DNA of 64,000 nucleotides, taken from Desulfobacula sp. (GTDB lineage: Bacteria; Desulfobacterota; Desulfobacteria; Desulfobacterales; Desulfobacteraceae). Positions 24,301-32,455 of the stretch are shown here, piece after piece. Made by a program: the position numbers and the translations under genes. The notes beneath the pieces are model-generated. The model saw only the letters and a program-made list of their open reading frames with translations, ran no database searches and was not told the origin of the DNA. Where the stretch lies: contig NZ_JAQYWD010000037.1 in NCBI RefSeq assembly GCF_030145145.1, positions 1 to 64,000 of the forward strand, in the 5' to 3' direction. Positions within the stretch are counted from its first letter, which is position 1. Each line of letters starts with the position of its first letter.

Positions 24301-24798
24301 GTACCACAGGCTTGTCCCTGCGGATATTTATCCGACCCAGGGGGACGGTGCACCTGCACCCGGCCCCAGGTACAGAAATACAGATCAAAAATATCCGGGC
24401 CGCTCCTGGACAGAATTGATATCCAGATTGAAGTGCCCAGGGTTGAGTATAAAGATCTTGCCGCCGGAACCAGGGGTGAACCCTCTTTGTGTATAAAAAA
24501 AAGGGTCAATAAGGCCCGAAAGATTCAGGAAAAAAGATTGAAAAAAACCGCTTTGTTCAGCAATGCGAGATTGCACAGCCGCCACTTGAAAGTGTTTTGT
24601 CAACTGGATGGTCCATGTGAGAAACTCCTTGAACAAGCCGTTGACGTGCTTGGGTTCTCTGCCCGGGCCTGCCATTCCGTCATACGGGTGGGAAGGACCA
24701 TTGCAGACCTGGAAAATGGTTCCAAAATCCAACGGCACCATCTGGCTGAAGCCATTCAGTTCAGAAGTTTTGACAGGGGCTTTGCACAATCGTGTTAA
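24301..24798 (+). pseudogene. comM: comM (yifB) 3' remnant, Mg-chelatase-like ATPase
   Basis: The frame encodes only the last 165 or so residues of a protein normally about 500 long: ACPCGYLSDPGGRCTCT, the ISGPLLDRIDIQIEVP motif, SARACHSVIRVGRTIADLE and HHLAEAIQFRS. The P-loop half is missing, and similarity to ComM stops at about 24300, where the AT-rich island begins. ComM remodels DNA during natural transformation. The 5' part may lie at the other end of the island, outside this window. comM is a known target for genomic islands in Acinetobacter. Confidence 0.85.
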
Positions 24799-24884
24799 AA
24801 AAAGGATCGAAAGATGACCGGTTATTTTTGGCAGCAGTGTTTACATTCAGCATCTACTATTTATAATACCCAGTTAAAGGGATG

Positions 24885-25040
24885 TAATTAACTCAACTTT
24901 TGGACGTTAGTTTTAATCGACGGGGTCAGGCTTTTTTTATTGTACTTTTTATCACGATTTCATAACCAGACGGGTAAAAAGTGCCATAAGGAAAGCCTGA
25001 CCCCATGTAAAAATGACCAACTCCGAAAGTTGAGTAATTA
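24885..25040. repeat. Long palindromic intergenic repeat, copy 1
   Basis: GGGGTCAGGCTTT (24922-24934) pairs with AAAGCCTGACCCC (24992-25004). Outside these, ACTCAACTTT...GGA and TCC..AAAGTTGAGT extend the symmetry to about 155 bases. The 83-base inner part recurs with some substitutions at 48207-48289. It resembles REP/MITE-type elements mobilised by RAYT-like transposases; no transposase is in the window. Confidence 0.75.
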
Positions 25041-25083
25041 AGATTTGTTCAGAATAATCTCCAGGGTAAAAGAAGATTAAATT

Positions 25084-26010
25084 ATGATTAAAAAAGATAT
25101 TTTTAATAAAAATGTCAAAGCGCAGTTTCAAGCGTCGGCAAAAGACAGGATATACCGGTTTATCATGGCGGATGGAACCATCCGGGGGGCGGTTGTTCAT
25201 ACCACCCGGATGGTGAATGAAATGAGGGCCAATCATAACTTGGGTCCCCTGGAAACACTGGTGCTGGGTCAGGCCTATATTGCAGCCAGCCTTCTGTGTG
25301 CAAGCCTGAAAGATAAAAATGACAGGATCAGTATCCACATCCAGTGTTCAGGGCCGATGAAAGGACTGGATGTTGAATCCAATTCCTTTGGGGAAGTCAG
25401 GGGATACCTTAAAACAAAATCGATCCAGGTCACCTCTCCTGAACAGATCAACTATTTGTCAACGCTTTTTGGTGCCGGTTTTCTTACGGTAACAAAATAT
25501 CTTGAAAATGCACCCACCCCTTATTCCGGTCAGGTGGCCCTTGAGCATGGCAGCATTGCCGAGGATCTGGCCAATTATTTTCTTGTCTCTGAACAGATCC
25601 CCACCGGGTTCAAGTTAAGTGTGTATTTTGATGATCAAGAACGGGTTAAAGGGGCCGGGGGTATTTTCCTCCAGGCACTTCCGGGAGCAGATGCATCCCA
25701 TCTGGCTGAAGCAGAAAAAAAGATTCAGCGCATCAATTCTTTGGGGGAATTGTTTGCCAAAGGGGAGTCACCCGAAGAGATTATTCGCAAGGAATTTTCA
25801 AGTCTTGCACCCCAATTCTTAAGCAGCAGCAGGGTGGAATTTTTTTGCAGATGTTCAAAAGAGAGAATGGAGGGGTATTTAAAAAATCTGTCCAAAACCG
25901 AAAAAAAGGATATGATGGCAAATGGCCCCTTTCCTGTTGTGGTAAACTGTCATCATTGTAATTCAGTATATCATTTCAGTAAAGATGAGTTGGCAATGCT
26001 TGAACAATAA
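25084..26010 (+). CDS. hslO: Hsp33 redox-regulated chaperone
   Basis: 308 residues, usual length. Hsp33 is a cytosolic holdase activated by oxidation. Seen: DRIYRFIMADGTIRGAVVHTT, GPMKGLDVE, GQVALEHGSIAEDLANYFLVSEQIPT, and the zinc site CRC (FFCRCSKERM) plus CHHC (NCHHCNSVYHF) at the C-terminus. This is the first intact core gene right of the island edge and follows the palindromic repeat. Confidence 0.95.
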   Translation: MIKKDIFNKNVKAQFQASAKDRIYRFIMADGTIRGAVVHTTRMVNEMRANHNLGPLETLVLGQAYIAASLLCASLKDKNDRISIHIQCSGPMKGLDVESNSFGEVRGYLKTKSIQVTSPEQINYLSTLFGAGFLTVTKYLENAPTPYSGQVALEHGSIAEDLANYFLVSEQIPTGFKLSVYFDDQERVKGAGGIFLQALPGADASHLAEAEKKIQRINSLGELFAKGESPEEIIRKEFSSLAPQFLSSSRVEFFCRCSKERMEGYLKNLSKTEKKDMMANGPFPVVVNCHHCNSVYHFSKDELAMLEQ

Positions 26011-26094
26011 GTGCGATTAAAAAAGGCGGGCATACCCAAACCGTCTTGACCTTTTTGACAATAAATTAAAATAATAGAATAAAAGGGGGTCATC

Positions 26095-26394
26095 ATGTGT
26101 AATCATTGTAGTGATCATACTCACTCGCATCATCCGGAGATTGTTCAGCTGATGTCGGTTCAGAAAAACCTGTATGCGGTCTATCATACAACGGAAGCCC
26201 TTGACTTTGCTGTTGAAACAGGGAAAGGCAATATCAGCCTGATCCCGGTGCTGTTTATGGGGCTGATCAGACACGGGGAAAAAACCATGGTGGAGGGGTT
26301 TTTTGCCTCCACTTCCATTAACTCATGCGAAGACGTTGACGGGTTTAAAGGATATGCCGCATCCCTTGAAGATGCTGAAAAGTTATATGCTTAA
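26095..26394 (+). CDS. Small hypothetical protein with Cys/His-rich start
   Basis: 99 residues; GGGGG lies before the ATG. The N-terminus CNHCSDHTHSHHPE is a likely metal-binding peptide. The rest is a compact alpha/beta-looking domain (YAVYHTTEALDFAVETGKGN, LIRHGEKTMVEGFFAS). No family recognised. It lies between hslO and the iorA remnant. Confidence 0.6.
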   Translation: MCNHCSDHTHSHHPEIVQLMSVQKNLYAVYHTTEALDFAVETGKGNISLIPVLFMGLIRHGEKTMVEGFFASTSINSCEDVDGFKGYAASLEDAEKLYA

Positions 26395-26429
26395 ATAATG
26401 GTGAACCACGCTTCCCTTGAGGAGAGCCG

Positions 26430-26537
26430 ATGCATAAAATATTGAATGATAAATCCGGTGTAAAAATCATGCTCCCGGGAAACGAAGCCATTGAAAGGGG
26501 TGCCAGGCGGCACAAAACCAATGACACAAAATATTAA
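26430..26537 (+). pseudogene. iorA start fragment (indolepyruvate:ferredoxin oxidoreductase alpha)
   Basis: GAGGAG five bases before an ATG opens a 35-codon frame reading HKILNDKSGVKIMLPGNEAIERGA, which is the characteristic IorA start (LLxGNEAIARGA). After about 25 codons similarity ends (RRHKTNDTKY) and the frame stops inside aroQ. The ribosome site and start of iorA were kept while the rest was lost. It now acts, at most, as a leader peptide whose stop overlaps the aroQ start. Confidence 0.6.
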
Positions 26538-26976
26538 AAAAATTCAAGTGATGAATGGTCCCAATTTGAATATGCTGGGTAAACGGGAACCGGCAATCTA
26601 TGGCTCCCTGACCCTTGATCAGATCAATACGGATCTTGCCCGACAGGCGGTGCCATTGGGAATGGCACTTGGGTTTTTCCAGTCCAACCATGAAGGGGCA
26701 ATGGTGGATAAAATTCATGACATGTTCGAGGAAGAAATTGCCGGTATTATCATTAATCCGGGAGCATTAACCCACACCAGCGTTGCATTGAGAGATGCCC
26801 TGCTGTTAATGTCCTGCCCGATTATTGAGATTCACTTGTCCAATATTTACAAGAGAGAAGCCTTCCGGCACACATCATTACTGGCGGATATTGTTGCCGG
26901 CCAGATTACCGGGTTTGGTCATTATGGGTATACCATGGCTGTAATGGCCATGGCAGTAATGATCAATGACGACTGA
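26521..26976 (+). CDS. aroQ: Type II 3-dehydroquinate dehydratase
   Basis: 151 residues from the ATG at 26521, which lies inside the iorA remnant. It carries out step 3 of the shikimate pathway. Motifs: MNGPNLNMLGKREPAIYG, FFQSNHEGAMVDKIH, IINPGALTHTSVALRDAL, EIHLSNIYKREAFRH. The ribosome site is poor, so translation may be coupled to the remnant frame upstream. Confidence 0.95.
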   Translation: MTQNIKKIQVMNGPNLNMLGKREPAIYGSLTLDQINTDLARQAVPLGMALGFFQSNHEGAMVDKIHDMFEEEIAGIIINPGALTHTSVALRDALLLMSCPIIEIHLSNIYKREAFRHTSLLADIVAGQITGFGHYGYTMAVMAMAVMINDD

Positions 26977-27151
26977 CCTTCTCATTTTGTGTGCCACACC
27001 CGGTGAGGCCGCTCAATTCCTGGATTGATGTTCGGTCTGCATCCAATTTTGTGGGAGAAAGGGATATGGCAAAATGGGATATGGATCGGGCAACAGCCTC
27101 TTTGGGCTTGATATGTGCCTGGATTTAACCCCTTGGTGGATTGGAGATTGA

Positions 27152-27949
27152 ATGCAATTTATTGATTCCCATTGCCATCTGCATGATTCAAGGATTCTTT
27201 CCGGTATCCCCGGGATTTTGGATCGCGCAAACAAAGCAAATGTCCGGTACATGGTGTCCTGTGCCACTAAAGAAACCAATTTTGAATTAACGGCAACCCT
27301 GTCCCGGCAATATCCTTCCATTCTGCCCTGTTTCGGGGTCCATCCCTGGTGTGTGGACTCCCTGTCCGAACACTGGAAAGAGCAATTGGAGCACTATCTT
27401 TTGACCTATCCATCCGGTATCGGTGAAACCGGGTTGGATTTTACGGATAAAACCGCTGACCGGGATCTGCAGATCAAGGTGTTTGAGCATCATCTTGTTC
27501 TGGCAAGAGAATTGGAACGTCCCATTAACATCCATATCCGGAACGCCTGGGACACCTTTATCCATGTTCTTAAAAAATATGGAACGTTCAAGGTACCGGG
27601 AATAATCCATTCGTATTCCGGATCAGCGGATATGGTTCCGATTTTTGAAAAAAAGGGACTGTATGTCTCTTTTTCAGGGTCTGTGACAAATCCCGGGGCC
27701 AAACGAGTCATCAATGCCTTGAAACGGGTGTCTAAAGATCGGTTTGTTCTGGAAACAGATGCGCCGGATATCTATCCCTGTCTGGCGGTGCCGACGGTTT
27801 CCCGGCTCAATGAACCCGGGAATTTACCGGCCATCGCCCGGATAGCCGCCAGCAGGATCGGCAGGGAGTATGAAGCGTTTTCCCGGCATGCATATGAGAA
27901 CAGTTTGACGTTATTTCATCCCCTGGTGCAGGGGAAAAAGGACGGGTAA
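27152..27949 (+). CDS. TatD-family metal-dependent hydrolase
   Basis: 265 residues; GGAG five bases before the ATG. Metal ligands are visible: FIDSHCHL (HxH), GIGETGLDF (Glu), ARELERPINIHIRNA (His), IIHSYSG (His) and ETDAPDI (Asp). TatD enzymes are DNases or D-aminoacyl hydrolases. The stop overlaps the tcdA start by one base (TAATG), so the two are co-translated. Confidence 0.9.
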   Translation: MQFIDSHCHLHDSRILSGIPGILDRANKANVRYMVSCATKETNFELTATLSRQYPSILPCFGVHPWCVDSLSEHWKEQLEHYLLTYPSGIGETGLDFTDKTADRDLQIKVFEHHLVLARELERPINIHIRNAWDTFIHVLKKYGTFKVPGIIHSYSGSADMVPIFEKKGLYVSFSGSVTNPGAKRVINALKRVSKDRFVLETDAPDIYPCLAVPTVSRLNEPGNLPAIARIAASRIGREYEAFSRHAYENSLTLFHPLVQGKKDG

Positions 27950-28713
27950 TGGATCAGTTCGTTCGAACAGAACAGCTCCTCGGAGCACAGAACATGGAAA
28001 AAATAAAAAACGCATCTGTGGCAGTTTTTGGCCTGGGAGCCGTGGGGTCATTTGCACTGGAAGCCCTCGCCCGAACAGGAATTGGAAATTTAAGGCTAAT
28101 TGATTTTGATACGGTGGATGTATCCAATATCAACCGGCAGCTGCTGGCATACCATTCTACCATTGGCAGAGAAAAAGCAGTGCTTGCCTATGAACGGGTG
28201 AAGGACATCAATCCGTCCTGCAAGGTAGAGATCCATAGTTCATTTGTAAATGCCCAGAGCCTTGAGGATCTTTTGTCCGAAGATAGTGATGTGGTGGTAG
28301 ATGCCATAGATGGCCTTAATTCAAAGATAAATCTACTGGTGGGCGCAAAGCAACTGAACCTTTCCGTGGTTTCCAGTATGGGGGCTGGCGGAAAAACGGA
28401 TATTTCCATGATACGAACCGGAGATATCAGTGAGACGTGCGTGTGTCCCCTGGCAAGGGTGGTCCGGCAGCGGCTTCACCGGCGAGGACTTTACCAGGGG
28501 ATCAGAGCCGTCTATTCCATTGAAAAACCCTTAAACAAACAAGCCTTTCGACCTGAAGATGCAGTAGCTGCCCTACCGGACCATGGCCGGCCAAGACCCC
28601 CCATTGGAACTGTCTCCTGGGTGCCGGGAGTGTTTGGCCTGACCATTGCCAGCGAGGTGATCCATATGATTATTCAGCGCCCTCAACCGCCTCATCCCGG
28701 AGAACCCGTCTAA
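27949..28713 (+). CDS. tcdA: tRNA threonylcarbamoyladenosine dehydratase
   Basis: 254 residues of the ThiF/E1 superfamily; it cyclises t6A37 in tRNA using ATP. Seen: VFGLGAVGSFALEALARTGIG (nucleotide site), IDFDTVDVSNINRQLLA, SMGAGGKTD and CPLARVVRQRLHRRG. Start coupled to tatD. The last 44 bases overlap the convergent acyl-CoA ligase gene. Confidence 0.9.
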   Translation: MDQFVRTEQLLGAQNMEKIKNASVAVFGLGAVGSFALEALARTGIGNLRLIDFDTVDVSNINRQLLAYHSTIGREKAVLAYERVKDINPSCKVEIHSSFVNAQSLEDLLSEDSDVVVDAIDGLNSKINLLVGAKQLNLSVVSSMGAGGKTDISMIRTGDISETCVCPLARVVRQRLHRRGLYQGIRAVYSIEKPLNKQAFRPEDAVAALPDHGRPRPPIGTVSWVPGVFGLTIASEVIHMIIQRPQPPHPGEPV

Positions 28714-30409
28714 GGACCTTTCCCACATTGGAAACAGGGATTTCATCTCTGAACTCAATGATTTTCGGTCGCTTATACCCGGCCATGTTTTCTTTGCAAA
28801 AAGCGGCCATTGATTCTTCTGTAGCTGTTTCTCCTTCTTTCAATTTGATAAAGGCCTTTACTTTTTCTCCGCTTTTTTCATCAGGCACTCCCACCACAGC
28901 GGTCAGCTCAACCTTGGGATGGGTGTACAGAATATCTTCCACTTCCCTGGGATAGACATTGAAACCGCCGACAATGATCATGTCTTTTTTCCGGTCGGTG
29001 ATGGTGATATATCCATTTGGATCAATATTGCCAATATCCCCTGTAAGAAAATAACGGTTGCCGTCAATGTGGACAAAGACCTCCTCATTGGCATCCGGTC
29101 TTTTCCAATACCCTTTCATTACCTGGGGACCGCAAATGGCTACCTCACCTTCTTCACCCTGGGGCACTTCCCTTGAGGGATCTTCAATATCAAGGATTTT
29201 TATATCGGTACCGGGCAAGGGGAATCCAATGGAACCGATTTTCCGGGTCTGCTTGAACGTGGGGTTTACACTGGCCACAGGGGCGGTTTCCGTTAATCCA
29301 TAGCCTTCAAAAATAATGGACCCTGTCTTGTCCTCAAATTGTTTGCAGACTTCAGGGGGAAGGGGGGCACCACCTGAAAAACAGCCGATGAGTGAAGACA
29401 AGTCATATTGATTGATCAGCGCATGATTGGTAAATGCAACAAAGATGGTGGGAACCGCCGGCATAAAGGTGGGTTTGTATTTTTGCACCGCTTTGAGGAC
29501 CTCGGTAAAAGGCGGTTTGCCGGCCCGGGGATCTGGGATACAGATCAATTTGGCGGCCAGCTTGGAAGACAGCAGCAGGGCCACCGTAATACCAAAACTA
29601 TGGTACCAGGGCAACACCCCCAGAAAAGAGTGAAACCCCTCCTGATACATACTTTCCGCGGTCTTGCCTTCCCCATGAACAAATCGGGCATATTCAATGA
29701 TGGCCATGACATCATAGGTGAAATTGGTATGGGTCAGTTCCGCACCCTTGGGCAAACCGGTTGTTCCACCGGTATACAGCATGACCGCGGTATCTTCTTC
29801 CGGGTTTATGGTGATGGAAGGGGGGGTGGGCCGGGAGGCGGCAACAATGTCGTCAAACATTAAATGGGCAGGGGCAATGTTGTCAGCCCGGGGGATTTTG
29901 CCCAGCAGTCCACCTAAAAAGGCCTTGAATTTCGGCAGATAGGATTTAATATTGCACACGATAACCGTATCAACTGCCGTTCCTTCAATGGCTTTTACCG
30001 TGCTGGGATAGAACACGGGATGATCCATGCAGAACACCATCTTTGACTGGGAATCGGTTAATTGCTGGTTGAGCTCGGAAGCGGTGTAAACCGGATTACA
30101 GTTGACGGCAACCGCACCCGCCTTTAGAATGCCGAAAAGAATTTCAGGGAACTGGGGCAGGTTGGGAAGAAATATGGCGACCTTATCTCCTTTTCCAATG
30201 CCTTTGCCTGCCAGAAAATTGGCAATCCTGTCAGCGGTATCTTTTACCTGGGCAAAGGTTTTTGAAGCACCATTAAATATGGTGTAGGGAAGATTGGGAT
30301 AATTTTTGGCAGAATCATCCAGAAATTTAAACACAGGGAACTTGTAATCCGTGCACGTATGCCCTACGCCTTCCGGCCAAAAAGGGGTCTTCCATACCGA
30401 GTCTGTCAT
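28670..30409 (-). CDS. fadD: Long-chain fatty acid--CoA ligase (AMP-binding)
   Basis: 579 residues; AAGGAG eight bases before the ATG at 30409. It activates fatty acids to acyl-CoA via acyl-AMP. Motifs: LYTGGTTGLPKGAELTH (P-loop), EGYGLTETAP, FLTGDIGNIDPNGYITITDRKKDMII, and the C-terminal GKVLRR lysine. A single gene; its 3' end overlaps tcdA convergently. Exact chain length unknown. Confidence 0.9.
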   Translation of the reverse strand: MTDSVWKTPFWPEGVGHTCTDYKFPVFKFLDDSAKNYPNLPYTIFNGASKTFAQVKDTADRIANFLAGKGIGKGDKVAIFLPNLPQFPEILFGILKAGAVAVNCNPVYTASELNQQLTDSQSKMVFCMDHPVFYPSTVKAIEGTAVDTVIVCNIKSYLPKFKAFLGGLLGKIPRADNIAPAHLMFDDIVAASRPTPPSITINPEEDTAVMLYTGGTTGLPKGAELTHTNFTYDVMAIIEYARFVHGEGKTAESMYQEGFHSFLGVLPWYHSFGITVALLLSSKLAAKLICIPDPRAGKPPFTEVLKAVQKYKPTFMPAVPTIFVAFTNHALINQYDLSSLIGCFSGGAPLPPEVCKQFEDKTGSIIFEGYGLTETAPVASVNPTFKQTRKIGSIGFPLPGTDIKILDIEDPSREVPQGEEGEVAICGPQVMKGYWKRPDANEEVFVHIDGNRYFLTGDIGNIDPNGYITITDRKKDMIIVGGFNVYPREVEDILYTHPKVELTAVVGVPDEKSGEKVKAFIKLKEGETATEESMAAFCKENMAGYKRPKIIEFRDEIPVSNVGKVLRRVLRDEAVEGAE

Positions 30410-30634
30410 TGTTGCTTCTCCTTTTGTTTAAGGTGTCCTGTCAAAAATGAGTCCGGTGTAGCTGAAGTCTTGTATTAACCGATTAAACCACGTAAACATA
30501 GTTATACATAACTCTATTCAAGATTGGAAAGCTTTTTTTTGTTTGATATGGGATATGAAATCAATGGCTTATTTTTAAACAGCAGGGATGTCATCCCCAT
30601 CCTGGGGACCGTCAGAAGAAAAAGCGAGGGGCGT

Positions 30635-31096
30635 ATGCAGATTCAATGGATCTCAAAACCATTCAGCCGGCTGGGTGTGGGGGAACTGTATGAGGTTTTA
30701 AAACTCCGGGTAGATGTGTTTGTGGTGGAACAGAATTGCCCTTATCCTGAGCTTGACGGCAAAGACAGTCATCCCCAGACCCTTCATTTCATGGGCTGGA
30801 ACAAGGCAGATGGGACACTTGCCGCCTACCTGAGAATTCTGCCGCCGGGACTAAAATTTAAACAGGTGACCATTGGCCGGTTTGTTGTGGCAAAAGCATT
30901 CCGAAGACAGAGAATCGGAAATAGCATGCTTGAGCGGGCGCTTGACCGGATAAAGGATGCCTGGCCCAGTGAAACTGTCAAGATAAGCGCCCAGGTGTAT
31001 TTGAAAAATTTTTATGAATCTCATGGATTTGAGGCCATATCCGAGCGCTATGTTGAGGATGGCATCCCGCACATCGATATGATCCTTTTGAAATGA
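30635..31096 (+). CDS. ElaA-type GNAT N-acetyltransferase
   Basis: 153 residues from the ATG at 30635 (GAGG five bases upstream); the longer frame from 30524 has no ribosome site. Pattern LYEVLKLRVDVFVVEQNCPYPELDGKD, LAAYLRILPPG, IGRFVVAKAFRRQRIGNSML (acetyl-CoA loop) and FYESHGFEAISERYVEDGIPHIDM matches ElaA-type acetyltransferases. Substrate unknown. Confidence 0.85.
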   Translation: MQIQWISKPFSRLGVGELYEVLKLRVDVFVVEQNCPYPELDGKDSHPQTLHFMGWNKADGTLAAYLRILPPGLKFKQVTIGRFVVAKAFRRQRIGNSMLERALDRIKDAWPSETVKISAQVYLKNFYESHGFEAISERYVEDGIPHIDMILLK

Positions 31097-31242
31097 TACA
31101 GTTCCCAGTTCCGGGGACACCATATTAAATTCCAACAAACCAACCGCACGGATCAAGCCACTGATTTTAGTGTTCTTTTTATGCAGCGGAAAAAGAAAAA
31201 AATGAAACCACCTGAATTCTATAAAATGAGAGTTGCTGGGGC

Positions 31243-32124
31243 TCATAGAAAAAGCTGACGGTCTGATTCAAAGGTCACCTGTTTAGCGGATAGGGGATCC
31301 CGGAATTGGATTTTTCTGGCCAGGAGTTGAAGCGGTGCTAAGAAATTTCTTTTTTCCTCGGGTAAAAGCCGTGGGTAATATCTGTCGTTGAGGATGGGAA
31401 ATCCCAGTTCACTGAGATGCAGTCGCAGTTGATGTTTTTTGCCGGTGACCGGAGATAGTTGAAAAAGCGCCCTGTTTCCCTTTGATCCCAGAAGACATAT
31501 ATTTGAAACAGCATTGGGTTTGCCTGGCACTGTTTTCATCCTGAACCACGGCTCCCCCCGGACAATCCTGTTTTCAACCGTCCATGCGGTTTTCTCCTGG
31601 ACCCGGGGATATTTTGTCACAGCGGTATAGTTTTTTTTTACCTCTCCGTTCATGAACAATTCCTGGTAACGGCCCCTGGTTTTTGGGTTCATTGAAAATA
31701 AAACAAGTCCTGCCGTTTCCCGGTCGATCCTGTTGATGGGCGAAAGGTTTCTGTTGCCGGTTCTTTTTTTTAAACGGTGAAGCAGACACTCGTTCACATA
31801 AGGTCCCCCCGGGGTCACCGGTAGAAAATGCGGCTTGCAGGCCACCAGCAGCTCCTCATTACAGAAGATGATTTTTTCCGTAAAGGGAATGATGCATTCT
31901 GCTGTCACTTCTCGGAAATAATGGAGTTTTATCAGGGGAACATAGGCCGTGTCCGGAAAGATCCGCTGGCCTTTCTCGTTCAGGACTTTTCCGGAGCAGA
32001 GCCTGGCTTTCCAGATGTCCCTGTCAATGCGGGGGAACCGTTGGGCTAAGAAATCCAGGATCGAGGGATAGGGCTTTTCCATCTTCGGCAGGACGACGGT
32101 AGAGTGATATTCAGACATTCCCAT
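31243..32124 (-). CDS. RluA-family pseudouridine synthase
   Basis: 293 residues; AAAGGA eight bases before the ATG at 32124. The catalytic Asp lies in SPINRIDRETAGLVLFS, and the second signature is PVTGKKHQLRLHLSELGFPILND. An S4-like N-terminal segment (FLAQRFPRIDRDIWKARLCSGKVLNEKG) binds RNA. Closest to the RluA branch acting on rRNA or tRNA; the target cannot be told. Confidence 0.88.
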   Translation of the reverse strand: MGMSEYHSTVVLPKMEKPYPSILDFLAQRFPRIDRDIWKARLCSGKVLNEKGQRIFPDTAYVPLIKLHYFREVTAECIIPFTEKIIFCNEELLVACKPHFLPVTPGGPYVNECLLHRLKKRTGNRNLSPINRIDRETAGLVLFSMNPKTRGRYQELFMNGEVKKNYTAVTKYPRVQEKTAWTVENRIVRGEPWFRMKTVPGKPNAVSNICLLGSKGNRALFQLSPVTGKKHQLRLHLSELGFPILNDRYYPRLLPEEKRNFLAPLQLLARKIQFRDPLSAKQVTFESDRQLFL

Positions 32125-32455
32125 TGTTGAAATCCTTTCGCCAAAAAAATTCGTTTCCCATGTAAGGACCGCAAATTTTGCTCACCTTATTTCATCTGCG
32201 GTCCTAAGCTTCGGTGGAAATCATACCAAACCCCGGGCCTGATGCCAACCTGATAAACTTCTCATTTTGTTGTTGACACACAAACCCGATCCCATATAGA
32301 TTGGCTCAAGGAAATGAATTTCTTATCTCTCCCCCAAATTGACGTGACGCTGGAAAAAAACAGTCATCCCTGACGATTCGCTGGTCCCCATTAACCCTGA
32401 GCTTTCGGAAAAAAAGCAGTTTATTATTTCAATGATCTTTCGTGAGGATTTTGCC
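32125..32455. other. Divergent spacer with inverted repeat
   Basis: About 330 bases between the pseudouridine synthase (minus) and the cyclase (plus). AGGACCGCA (32165-32173) pairs with TGCGGTCCT (32197-32205) across 23 bases; it could be a binding site or RNA hairpin. Nothing else was recognised. Confidence 0.4.

Noticed and set aside
24301-24798. Intact short ComM gene
   Set aside because: The encoded part is only the C-terminal third, with no P-loop, and starts at an island edge; treated as a remnant.
28670-28713. Frameshift at the tcdA/fadD junction
   Set aside because: Both proteins have complete family ends; the 44-base convergent overlap is simply shared sequence.
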